A DNA stretch of 64,000 bases, from assembly GCA_033763395.1 (NCBI GenBank), contig JANRKQ010000069.1, positions 11,052 through 75,051 of the forward strand, read 5' to 3'. Below the pieces are notes generated by a model. That model was not told where the DNA came from. It worked only from the letters and a program-made list of their open reading frames with translations, and ran no database searches. A program made the translations under genes and the position numbers. Source of the DNA: Xiheimicrobium sp033763395. Lineage in GTDB: Bacteria > Myxococcota > Myxococcia > Myxococcales > Myxococcaceae. How positions within the stretch are numbered: position 1 is the stretch's first letter; each line of letters opens with the position of its first letter. Below, piece after piece: positions 16,560-24,125 of this stretch.

Positions 16560-17276
16560 TCACGGGCAGGTGTAGGTGCCGTTGGAATTGAACGCGCATT
16601 CACCGTTGGGCACCGAGGCACAGTACATGCGCCCATTGGTGCCCATGCGGCAGTTGTAGCCACACTCGTTGACGCCGTCGGTGCCCATTCGGCACTCGGG
16701 CTTTCTGGACTCGACCGCGCGCTGCATCGCGGCGGCCTGCTCGCGCTGAGCCTCGGCCTGGGCGCGCTGCACGGCGAGCTGCTCCGCGTGGTGGCGCTCC
16801 GACTGCACCAGCTGCTGCTGCGTCGACAGGAACTGCAGGCAGGTCGCCTTCACCTGCGGGTCGGTGCCATCGGTGATCACCGCGAGCTGGCAGCTGCGCG
16901 TCGTGGCCCGCAGCCGGAGCGTCTCGAGCTGTGCCGGAGGAACGAGCAGCTCGACCGAGTACGGGCCCGAGGCCTCTCCGGCCGCGGGGAACTTCGCGCG
17001 CAGCGCGCGCCACCCCTGGCTCTCGTTGGTCTCGACGACCGAGAACGACAACGCGCCGTGCTCGGGCCCCGTCTCGGCGGCCTGCCTCAGGGCCGCGCTC
17101 CAGAGCTGCTCGCGCGAGAAGGGCCCCTGGCAGGTGACGTCGGTGACCTTCGTCGCCGGCGTCACCACGTTGCAGCGCGGAGCGGGCGGCGCTGCCGGGG
17201 GCGAAGAGCGAATGACCCGAGACGATGAACACGCCCCGAGGGCAATGACGAGGACGAGTGCCTGGACCTTCTGCAT
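16560..17276 (-). CDS. Putative lipoprotein with Cys-rich C-terminal repeats
   Basis: About 238 residues with lipobox ALGAC (Cys16) after a hydrophobic signal. The middle contains a Gln/Ala-rich helix (residues about 150-190, coiled-coil-like, QAEAQREQAAAMQRAV). The last 45 residues hold two related short units, CRMGTDGVNECGYNC and CRMGTNGRMYC, then CAFNSNGTYTC, with eight cysteines that probably form disulfides outside the cytoplasm. Family not recognised. It is convergent with the gene ending at 16539. Confidence 0.6.
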   Translation of the reverse strand: MQKVQALVLVIALGACSSSRVIRSSPPAAPPAPRCNVVTPATKVTDVTCQGPFSREQLWSAALRQAAETGPEHGALSFSVVETNESQGWRALRAKFPAAGEASGPYSVELLVPPAQLETLRLRATTRSCQLAVITDGTDPQVKATCLQFLSTQQQLVQSERHHAEQLAVQRAQAEAQREQAAAMQRAVESRKPECRMGTDGVNECGYNCRMGTNGRMYCASVPNGECAFNSNGTYTCP

Positions 17277-17423
17277 GCGAAGCGCGCTCCGTAGTCGACT
17301 GAATTCGGCGCGGTCAACGCAGCACCGCGCAGAAGGGGCTGCCATGGCTGAGGCGCCAGTGGCCGTGAAATCTCTGCAACGCACGGCGAAACGGCGCCTT
17401 CCCTCGGATTCGGGCGACCCCGA

Positions 17424-17453
17424 TTGACGACGTCACGTCCGATCACTTACCTC
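17424..17453 (+). promoter_or_regulatory. Weak promoter-like element upstream of repeat protein
   Basis: TTGACG at 17424-17429 matches the -35 hexamer well, and a 17-base spacer leads to TTACCT, a poor -10. The ribosome start follows within 10 bases, so a short leader would result. This is a possible sigma-70-type promoter only; no other support. Confidence 0.2.
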
Positions 17454-17467
17454 TTGGGCATGCCCAA
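17454..17467. promoter_or_regulatory. 14-bp perfect palindrome spanning the start codon of the repeat protein gene
   Basis: TTGGGCATGCCCAA is a perfect palindrome whose centre is the ATG at 17460-17462. Such a site could bind a dimeric repressor or fold at the start codon. Coincidence is possible because high-GC codons favour it. Confidence 0.3.
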
Positions 17468-17738
17468 ACTCTCCCGAGTCAGCACCGCAGAGACTGGAGT
17501 GCGCGCGTCGACGACCAAGCCGACCGCGAAGAGCGGGACCTCGAGCCGCGTCACGGCGTCCGAGACCCCCGACACGACCTGGAAGCCCAGGGGGACGTCT
17601 GGCCGCGTCCAGACCGGCGAGGCCGAGACCTCGGGCCGCGTCCAGACGTCGGAGGCCGAGACGCCCAGCCGCGTGAGGACGTCCGAGCGTGAGCCCGCCC
17701 CGCGCGGCTCGCCCTCCCGCGTTCGCTCGTCCGAGTGA
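17460..17738 (+). CDS. Ser/Thr/Glu-rich repeat protein, 92 aa, overlapping adenylate-forming enzyme
   Basis: I do not recognise this protein. It is 92 residues, disordered by composition, with one Trp, no Cys, and six copies of the motif S-x-R-V-x-(T/S)-x-E: LSRVSTAE (4-11), SSRVTASE (28-35), SGRVQTGE (47-54), SGRVQTSE (58-65), PSRVRTSE (69-76) and PSRVRSSE (85-92). Three are exact 11-residue tandem units (residues 46-78). The stop overlaps the GTG of the adenylate-forming gene by four bases, supporting co-translation and the reading frame. A natural explanation is a precursor or scaffold acted on by that enzyme; this is speculative. The opposite strand also has an open frame, but without such an overlap. 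Confidence 0.5.
   Translation: MPKLSRVSTAETGVRASTTKPTAKSGTSSRVTASETPDTTWKPRGTSGRVQTGEAETSGRVQTSEAETPSRVRTSEREPAPRGSPSRVRSSE
17590..17693 (+). repeat. 33-base tandem repeats in the 92-aa gene
   Basis: DNA encoding three consecutive 11-residue units (TSGRVQT-type); the first two share long identical stretches such as GGCCGCGTCCAGAC. Third-position differences separate the copies, so the repeat is not brand new. Confidence 0.6.
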
Positions 17739-19027
17739 GCCCGCTGGAGCGACGTCGGGCCGAAGCCCTGCTCGCGCAGACCCTCGCGCATGCAGCGAAG
17801 GCCCCGTACTACCGCCGCCGGTGGGGGCGCGCGTGGAAGCAGGTGACGACGCTCGAAGGCCTGGCGCGGCTGCCCCTGCTCGACAAGACCCTCGCGAGCC
17901 GTCACCAGGCGGAGTTGTTGACGGAAACGCGGCCGCCCGGCGTGGGCATCTTCTCGTCGGGCACCACCCGGGGCGAGGCCTACATCGACCCGCTGCACGT
18001 TCCGCTCACCGACGCCGAGCGTGCGGCGCGCGCCCGCTCCTCGCCCGAAGGGGCGCCCGATGACTTCCCGGGCTGGACCCTGGCCGTCATCGCCGTTCAC
18101 CACGGACTGCCGCGATCGGCGGCGGGCCCGGACGAGCTCCGGGTGCCCTGGCTTCACGATCTCAACGCCCTGTCGATGCTCGAGACGGTGCTCCGCAGGC
18201 CCCAGCCCGACGGGCGGCGCGTGACGGCGATGACGGTGGGCTCGGGTCCACTGAAGGTCTTCACGGCGTGGCTCGCCCAGCGCGGAGTCGCCCCTCGAGA
18301 CTTCGGTGTCCGGCTCATCGGCACGTATTCCTATCGCCTCAGCCCCGTCTGGCAGCGCCTCATCGAGGCGCGCTTCGACGCCCGCGTGTACGACAACTAC
18401 AGCCTGTCTGAGTTGGGGACCCCCTTCACCCACTGCGACGCCTGCGGCCTGCTGCACATGGGCCACCCACCGCTGGCCGTCGAGGTGCTGTCGCTCGAGG
18501 GGGCTCGGCCGGTGCGGCGCGGGCAGCCGGGGCGCCTGATCTTCACCACGCTGTTCCCGTACACGCAGGTGATGCCGCTGATCCGCTACGACAGCGGAGA
18601 CGTCGGCGTCGAAGGCCCGGTCTGCCGGCTCACCGGGCAGCGGGGCTACCGGGTGCTGGGCCGTCGCCGGCACGGCCTCGTGTTCGATGAGGACTTCGTC
18701 TTGAACCCCGTGTCCGTCCGCGATGTCCTCGAGGAGTCACCCCTCGTCTCTCGCACGCTGCACCCGATGGCCCGGCTCGGGCACGTCGACAGCATCGACC
18801 TGGGCCCTCCCCGTTGGCGGGTGGCGCGGGAAGGTCGGCGAGCGGTGCTCGAGGTCGAGGTGCGCTTCGACCCCGACGTCTACACCGCCCAGGCGAAGGC
18901 GCTCGCGCAGTCCCTCCTCGAAGCGCTCAGCGGGGTCGACGCGACCACGAAGCGCTGGGCCCGCGCCGGTCGCGTCGAGGTCCGCCTTCGGCAGCGGGTC
19001 GCCGCGCTCACGGAACGGTACGACTGA
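17735..19027 (+). CDS. Adenylate-forming enzyme, PaaK/CapK-like (phenylacetate-CoA ligase-like)
   Basis: 430 residues from GTG 17735. Conserved adenylate-forming blocks appear in order: N-terminal LAHAAKAPYYRRRW typical of PaaK-type proteins, IFSSGTTRGEA (ATP-phosphate loop), YDNYSLSELG (the A5-like motif), IRYDSGDVG (A7-like) and LGRRRHGLV (A8-like). It should activate a carboxylate as an acyl-adenylate; the acceptor is unknown. There are two Cys in HCDACG, a position where PaaK-related proteins sometimes have a metal site. It overlaps the repeat protein by four bases; purA lies convergent 16 bases downstream. Confidence 0.75.
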   Translation: MSPLERRRAEALLAQTLAHAAKAPYYRRRWGRAWKQVTTLEGLARLPLLDKTLASRHQAELLTETRPPGVGIFSSGTTRGEAYIDPLHVPLTDAERAARARSSPEGAPDDFPGWTLAVIAVHHGLPRSAAGPDELRVPWLHDLNALSMLETVLRRPQPDGRRVTAMTVGSGPLKVFTAWLAQRGVAPRDFGVRLIGTYSYRLSPVWQRLIEARFDARVYDNYSLSELGTPFTHCDACGLLHMGHPPLAVEVLSLEGARPVRRGQPGRLIFTTLFPYTQVMPLIRYDSGDVGVEGPVCRLTGQRGYRVLGRRRHGLVFDEDFVLNPVSVRDVLEESPLVSRTLHPMARLGHVDSIDLGPPRWRVAREGRRAVLEVEVRFDPDVYTAQAKALAQSLLEALSGVDATTKRWARAGRVEVRLRQRVAALTERYD

Positions 19028-19042
19028 CGTGCGGCCTGACGG

Positions 19043-20353
19043 TCAGGCGCGGAACGGGTTCTGGAGGATGATCGTCTCACCCCGCTCGGCGCCGACCGAC
19101 ACGCACACCACCGGCACGCCGACGATCTCTTCGATGCGGCGCAGGTAGCGCTGCGCCGCGGGCGGGAGATCTTCGATCGTCCGCGCGCCCGCGAGGGACT
19201 GCTCCCAGCCGGGCAGCTCTTCGTAGATGGGCGTCACGCGTGACAGATCTTCGAGTTCCCCGGGCAGCTCGGTGAGCCGCTGGCCGTCGAGCTCGTACGC
19301 CGTGCAGATCTTCAACGTCGCCAGGCCCGACAGCACGTCCATCTTCGTCACCGCGAGGCCCCAGAGGCCGTTGACGCGCGCCGCGTAGCGGAGCACCACG
19401 GTGTCGAGCCACCCGCACCGACGCGGCCGGCCCGTGGTGGCGCCGAACTCCGCGCCCACCTTGCGCAGCCGCTCCCCGGTCTCGTCGCTCAGCTCGGTGG
19501 GAAACGGGCCGCCGCCGACGCGGGTGGTGTAGGCCTTCGAGATGCCCATGACGCGGTCGATGGCCGTGGGCCCCAGGCCCGAGCCCACCGCGGCGTTGCC
19601 GGCCACGGTGTTGCTGCTGGTGACGTAGGGGTACGTGCCGTGGTCGACGTCGAGCAAAGTGCCCTGAGCGCCTTCGAAGAGCATGCGCGAGCCCTTGCGC
19701 ACGTGCTCCGAGAGGTAGAGCGAGGCGTCCTTGATGTGGGGCGCCAGCCGGGTGCCGAGCACCGCGTACTCCGAGACGATGGCCTCGGTGTCGAGGAGCG
19801 GCTCGTCGGCCTTCGCCTTCTTCGCCAGCTGCGCGATCTCTTCGAGGGCGGCGGGCAGCCGGTCCTTCACGCGGCGACGCAACCGGTCGACGTCGAGCAG
19901 ATCGCGCATGCGGATGCCGCGGCGCACCACCTTGTCCTCGTAGGCGGGGCCGATGCCGCGGCCGGTGGTGCCGATGGCCGAGCCGCCGCGGGCCTTCTCG
20001 CGCAGGGCGTCGAGGTGCTTGTGCCAGGGGAAGATGACGTGCGCGTGCTCGCTGATGAGCAGCTGCGTCGGGTCGGCCAACAGGCCGCGGCTGGTGAGGC
20101 CGTCGACCTCCTTCATCAGCACCGTCGGGTCGACGACGCACCCGTTGCCGATGACGCACGTCTTGCCGGGGTGCAGGATGCCGGAGGGGATGAGGTGCAG
20201 CACCGTCTTCTGCCCGCCCACCACCAGCGTGTGACCGGCGTTGTTGCCGCCCTGGAACCGCACGACGACCTGCGCGTGCTCGGTGAGCAGGTCGACGACC
20301 TTGCCCTTCCCTTCGTCACCCCACTGCGCACCCACGACGACGACGTTCGGCAT
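19043..20353 (-). CDS. purA: Adenylosuccinate synthetase
   Basis: Catalyses the GTP-dependent joining of IMP and aspartate, the first committed step to AMP, in the cytoplasm. 436 residues from ATG 20353 (ATG 20365 adds four). The N-terminal VVVVGAQWGDEGKGKVVD carries the GTP/catalytic loop, then GGNNAGHT, GTTGRGIGPAYEDK and the C-terminal GRPRRCGWLD block; all are intact and the length is normal for the family. The strongest single-gene call in the window. Confidence 0.99.
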   Translation of the reverse strand: MPNVVVVGAQWGDEGKGKVVDLLTEHAQVVVRFQGGNNAGHTLVVGGQKTVLHLIPSGILHPGKTCVIGNGCVVDPTVLMKEVDGLTSRGLLADPTQLLISEHAHVIFPWHKHLDALREKARGGSAIGTTGRGIGPAYEDKVVRRGIRMRDLLDVDRLRRRVKDRLPAALEEIAQLAKKAKADEPLLDTEAIVSEYAVLGTRLAPHIKDASLYLSEHVRKGSRMLFEGAQGTLLDVDHGTYPYVTSSNTVAGNAAVGSGLGPTAIDRVMGISKAYTTRVGGGPFPTELSDETGERLRKVGAEFGATTGRPRRCGWLDTVVLRYAARVNGLWGLAVTKMDVLSGLATLKICTAYELDGQRLTELPGELEDLSRVTPIYEELPGWEQSLAGARTIEDLPPAAQRYLRRIEEIVGVPVVCVSVGAERGETIILQNPFRA

Positions 20354-20417
20354 GGGTCGACTCATAGCCCATGACGCGGTGGGGACCAGCAGGTCCGTTG
20401 GTCACGTGACGGGCGGG

Positions 20418-23400
20418 TCACCCATGACAACGGCCGACGTACCCGCACCCGATCGCCTGGCACCGCTCGAGTGGCCGCAGCGACCACCGCCGCGACGTCT
20501 GGGCCTCGACGAGCGCCTTCGCTTCGCGCACCAGGCTCGTCTCGAGCGCGGCTTCGTCGACGTCGGCGAGGAACCGCGGCGAAGCGTCGTCGCTCCGCAA
20601 GAACGACACGCCCGCGCGCACCGGGAGCGACGCCTGACCGAGCAGCCGGCGCGCCGCGAGCGCGTAGCACCCGAGCTGAAACCGGTACGGCTCGAGCCCC
20701 GCCGCCGACGGCACCGACGTCTTGTAGTCCACCACATCGACCGTCTCGTCGATGACGAGCAGGTCGATCTGCCCCCGCAGGTGCAGCGAGAACGTGTCGT
20801 CACCCAGGCGGAGCACGAAGGGGAGCTCTCGCACCACCCGCCGCGCCGAGGGCAGGCGGCGCCCATAGCCGCTGTCGAGGAAGGCCTGGGCCCAGCGCAC
20901 GACGTCATCGTCGCGACCGGTCGGCTCGCCGCTGGTGCGATGGAGTCGGGCCAGCACCCGGGGCAGGTCCTGCGTCCCCACCGCCGAGAGCGGCACCAGC
21001 TCGAGCAGGCGGTGCACGGCCGTGCCCACGCGGCGCACGTCTCCGGCCGGCGCCTCGTCGACGGGCTCCTCGGCCCACTCGAAGCTCGCGGGGCGCTCGG
21101 CGAGCCCCACCTGGTGCGCGAGGTGAAACCGACGCGGGCAGCTCACGAAGTCCTGCAGCTGCGTCACCGGCAGCATCACGTCGCGCGGGCGAACCGCCGT
21201 CGGCCGACGCGCCTTCGCCACCAGCTCGGCGGCCTCGCGTTCGAGCGCGATCGGCTCCCGCTCCGACGACGACGCGGCACGGCCGGGCGGGAGGGCGTCG
21301 ACGTCGACCTCGATCGCGAGCCCGCGCCCATGGAAGTCGTTGAACCAGATGTCGGCGAACGGCAGCCACGCCGCCCAGGTGTTGCGCTGGGCCTTCGGTG
21401 GCTGAAAGCCCAGCACCACCCGGTCGCGCGCACGGGTGAGCGCCACGTACAACAGCCGCCGTCGCTGGGCCTCTTCACGGCGGCTCTTGAGGCTCCGGCA
21501 TTGGAGGTAGCGGGCGCTGCCCGTCGAATCCTCGGCCAGCGGCGCCACCGCGAGGCCGACGGATCGGTCGAACCGTACGCGCTCTCCGCCCGGGGGTGAG
21601 ACGGCGAAGAGCTCGGGCACCACGACGACGGGCCACTCGAGGCCCTTGGCCTGGTGCACGGTGAGCAACGTCACGGCGTCGGCGTCACCGTCGTCGAGCA
21701 CGTCACCCTGGGCCTCGCCCGGCTCGGTGTCGGCCAGCTCGAGCAGCTCGCGCGCGAACTGGGCGACCGGCATGCCTTGCGCGTCACGCGCGGCGGCGAG
21801 GTCGAGGAGCTTGTCGAGGTTCGCGAGGCCCTGCTCTCCGAAGGGACCCGCCGCGACGGCGACGCGGTAGTCCAGCGCGTCGAGCGCGACCCGCAGCAGG
21901 TTGCGCAGGCCCAGCCGATCGCGCTCGCGGAAGAGCGTCTGCCAGGTGCGATGGAAGCGGGCCCACCGCTCCCGCTCCGGTGCCGAGAACGCCGAGAAGT
22001 CACCCTGGCCCTCGAGCAACAACCGGCGGGGGTCGAGCCCCTTCACCTGCGCGCCGTCGAGGGCCAGCGACACCAGCGCCGACTCGGTGAGGCCGACGAG
22101 CGGGCTGCGGGCGACGGCGGCGAACGCGATGGGCTGGGCGGGATCGGCCACCACCTGGAGGAGCGAAGCGAGATCGACCACCTCTTGCGCCGCGTAGAAC
22201 CCGCGGCCACGCACGATGCGATGACGCACACCGTGCCGTACCAGCGCCTGGCGATAGCTCTCGAGCTGGGTGAAGCGCTGGAAGAGCACCGCGACGTCAC
22301 CGCCCTGCACCGGCCGCGGGCGTCCGTCGCCACGCCCTCGCGGGATGATCTGGCTCGACGAATCGCCCACCATCGACGCCAGCAGTCGCGCCAGCCCGTC
22401 CGCTTCGGCCTCGCGCAGCGCCTCGGTCGTCGGGGCCTGGGTGCCGTCCGCGAGCGCAGCCGGGAGCGACAAGCGCACGAGCGCTGGCCCCGGCGGTGCG
22501 TCCTGGCGGACGGCGGCGAGCGCGTCGGTGGCCGGGTCGAACTCCACCTCGAACGGGAGCGGCCCACCGTCTCCCTCGCCTCGGCGCAGGAACGTGGCGC
22601 TCGTCTGGTTGCACAGCTCCACCACGGCGGCGGTCGACCGGCGCGACTGCTGGAGGAACTGCCGCTGCCCGCCGCTCTGCTCGATGCACTTCGCCATGAG
22701 CTCGAACACGGCGACGTCGGCGCCCCGAAAGTCGTAGATGGCCTGCTTTCGATCTCCGACGACGGCGAGCGCCGCGGGCTCGAGCGGCACGGCCAGCGTC
22801 TCGTTCGAAGGGCCCCGATCGAGCTCGCGAGACAGCGGCCGTGGCGCGCCCTCCCGCCGCTCGGCCAGCAGGAGCACCAGCTCGAGCTGCACGCGGTTGG
22901 TGTCCTGGAACTCGTCGACGAGGACCACCTGGAAGCGGCGGTGCGCCTCGCGTCGGGCCTCGGGCGACTCGCGCAAGAGGTTCCGCGCCCGAACGAGGAG
23001 CCCCGTGAAGTCGAGGGCGCCGCGCTCGTCGAGCGCTGCTTCGTAGGCCGTGAGCGCCTCTTTCACCATCGCGCGCACGGCCGCGTCGTACGGGGCCATG
23101 CGCCACGCCGTCCACAGCGCGCCGGGGGCGTTGGTGCCGTCTCCGGTGCCCTTGAGCGTCTCGCGAATCACCTTGAGCTCTTCCTTGCGCCACCCCTTCG
23201 CCGCCTCTGCGAGCCCGTCGCGGTGCTCGGGCCAGGTCTCGAGCGTGACCTGGGCCAGGCGCCGGCACACCTCGTCGAGCCGGGTCCGCTGCGGGTCGCG
23301 CACGTCGAGCCCGCGTTGGGCCGCCAGCGCGACGAGGCGCAAGCCCCGAATGCTCGCGAGGAAGGCCTCTCTCGCCTCGGCCTCGTCCTGCACCGGCACG

Positions 23401-24125
23401 AGCTCGACCTCGACGCCCTCTTCACGAATCGCGCCCGCCACCCGCACCAGCGACGACACGAGGCCCCACGGCGAGTCGGCCCCGAAGCCGAAGTCTCTCA
23501 CCAGCGCGCGGGCGTGGCCGTCACCGGCCTCGAGGCGCGAGAGCACCACCCGCTCGACACACTCCGAGAAGAGCGCCTTCGCCTCGCGCTCCTCGAGCAG
23601 GTCGAAGGCCGGGTTGACGCCGCTGCCGCTGGGCGCCCGGCGCAGCACCTGCGTCATCACCGAGTGGAACGTGCCGATGCTGGCCATGCCGAGATCGTCA
23701 CGCACCCCACGCCAGAACCGCTTCGGCGGCATCGGTTTGCCCAGCGCCGCGAAGCTGGCCTCGAGCTCGACCTCTCGCACGTCACCGCGCGCCAGCCCGT
23801 CGAGCCGTTCCCGCAGCCGCTGGCGCATCTCGGCGGCCGCCTTGTCGGTGAAGGTGAGCAGGCAGAGGTTCGCAGGATCCACTGGGGCGTGGCCGCTGCG
23901 CGCGCCGCCGAGCACGTGGAGACAGAGCGTGATGAGGCTCCACGTCTTCCCGGCGCCGGCGCCCGCGAAGAGGGCCAGGTTCGACTCGAGCCGCAGCGCC
24001 AGCTCGATGGGGCTCGCGGGATCGGGCGGTCGCGGCGGTGGAGGCGGCGGCGAGTTGCGCGGCACCGGCAGGGCGCCGAAGTCGAAGCCGAGCTGGTCGA
24101 TGGGGGCCTTGCGACGGGCGGCCAT
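20418..24125 (-). CDS. addA: AddA-type helicase-nuclease subunit (UvrD family, PD-(D/E)XK C-terminus)
   Basis: 1235 residues. UvrD-like helicase: Walker A GAGAGKT near residue 65, then FTDKAAAEMR (motif Ia), SIGTFHS, DEFQDTN (motif II), GDRKQAIYDFRGAD (motif III), and late LLTVHQAKGLEW and LLYVALTRARD (motifs V-VI). The C-terminal RecB-type nuclease has GTAVHRLLE, GQIDLLVIDETVDVVDYKTS and QLGCYAL. The N-terminal Pro-run linker (PPPPPPRPPDP) is unusual. It is translated after addB through a TGATG overlap. With AddB it should process double-strand ends for homologous recombination. The ATG at 24125 is set by this overlap. Confidence 0.9.
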   Translation of the reverse strand: MAARRKAPIDQLGFDFGALPVPRNSPPPPPPRPPDPASPIELALRLESNLALFAGAGAGKTWSLITLCLHVLGGARSGHAPVDPANLCLLTFTDKAAAEMRQRLRERLDGLARGDVREVELEASFAALGKPMPPKRFWRGVRDDLGMASIGTFHSVMTQVLRRAPSGSGVNPAFDLLEEREAKALFSECVERVVLSRLEAGDGHARALVRDFGFGADSPWGLVSSLVRVAGAIREEGVEVELVPVQDEAEAREAFLASIRGLRLVALAAQRGLDVRDPQRTRLDEVCRRLAQVTLETWPEHRDGLAEAAKGWRKEELKVIRETLKGTGDGTNAPGALWTAWRMAPYDAAVRAMVKEALTAYEAALDERGALDFTGLLVRARNLLRESPEARREAHRRFQVVLVDEFQDTNRVQLELVLLLAERREGAPRPLSRELDRGPSNETLAVPLEPAALAVVGDRKQAIYDFRGADVAVFELMAKCIEQSGGQRQFLQQSRRSTAAVVELCNQTSATFLRRGEGDGGPLPFEVEFDPATDALAAVRQDAPPGPALVRLSLPAALADGTQAPTTEALREAEADGLARLLASMVGDSSSQIIPRGRGDGRPRPVQGGDVAVLFQRFTQLESYRQALVRHGVRHRIVRGRGFYAAQEVVDLASLLQVVADPAQPIAFAAVARSPLVGLTESALVSLALDGAQVKGLDPRRLLLEGQGDFSAFSAPERERWARFHRTWQTLFRERDRLGLRNLLRVALDALDYRVAVAAGPFGEQGLANLDKLLDLAAARDAQGMPVAQFARELLELADTEPGEAQGDVLDDGDADAVTLLTVHQAKGLEWPVVVVPELFAVSPPGGERVRFDRSVGLAVAPLAEDSTGSARYLQCRSLKSRREEAQRRRLLYVALTRARDRVVLGFQPPKAQRNTWAAWLPFADIWFNDFHGRGLAIEVDVDALPPGRAASSSEREPIALEREAAELVAKARRPTAVRPRDVMLPVTQLQDFVSCPRRFHLAHQVGLAERPASFEWAEEPVDEAPAGDVRRVGTAVHRLLELVPLSAVGTQDLPRVLARLHRTSGEPTGRDDDVVRWAQAFLDSGYGRRLPSARRVVRELPFVLRLGDDTFSLHLRGQIDLLVIDETVDVVDYKTSVPSAAGLEPYRFQLGCYALAARRLLGQASLPVRAGVSFLRSDDASPRFLADVDEAALETSLVREAKALVEAQTSRRWSLRPLERCQAIGCGYVGRCHG

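Noticed and set aside
17447..18673. Minus-strand 408-codon frame opposite the repeat protein and ligase
   Set aside because: It lies antisense to a well-supported adenylating enzyme and lacks a coherent domain.
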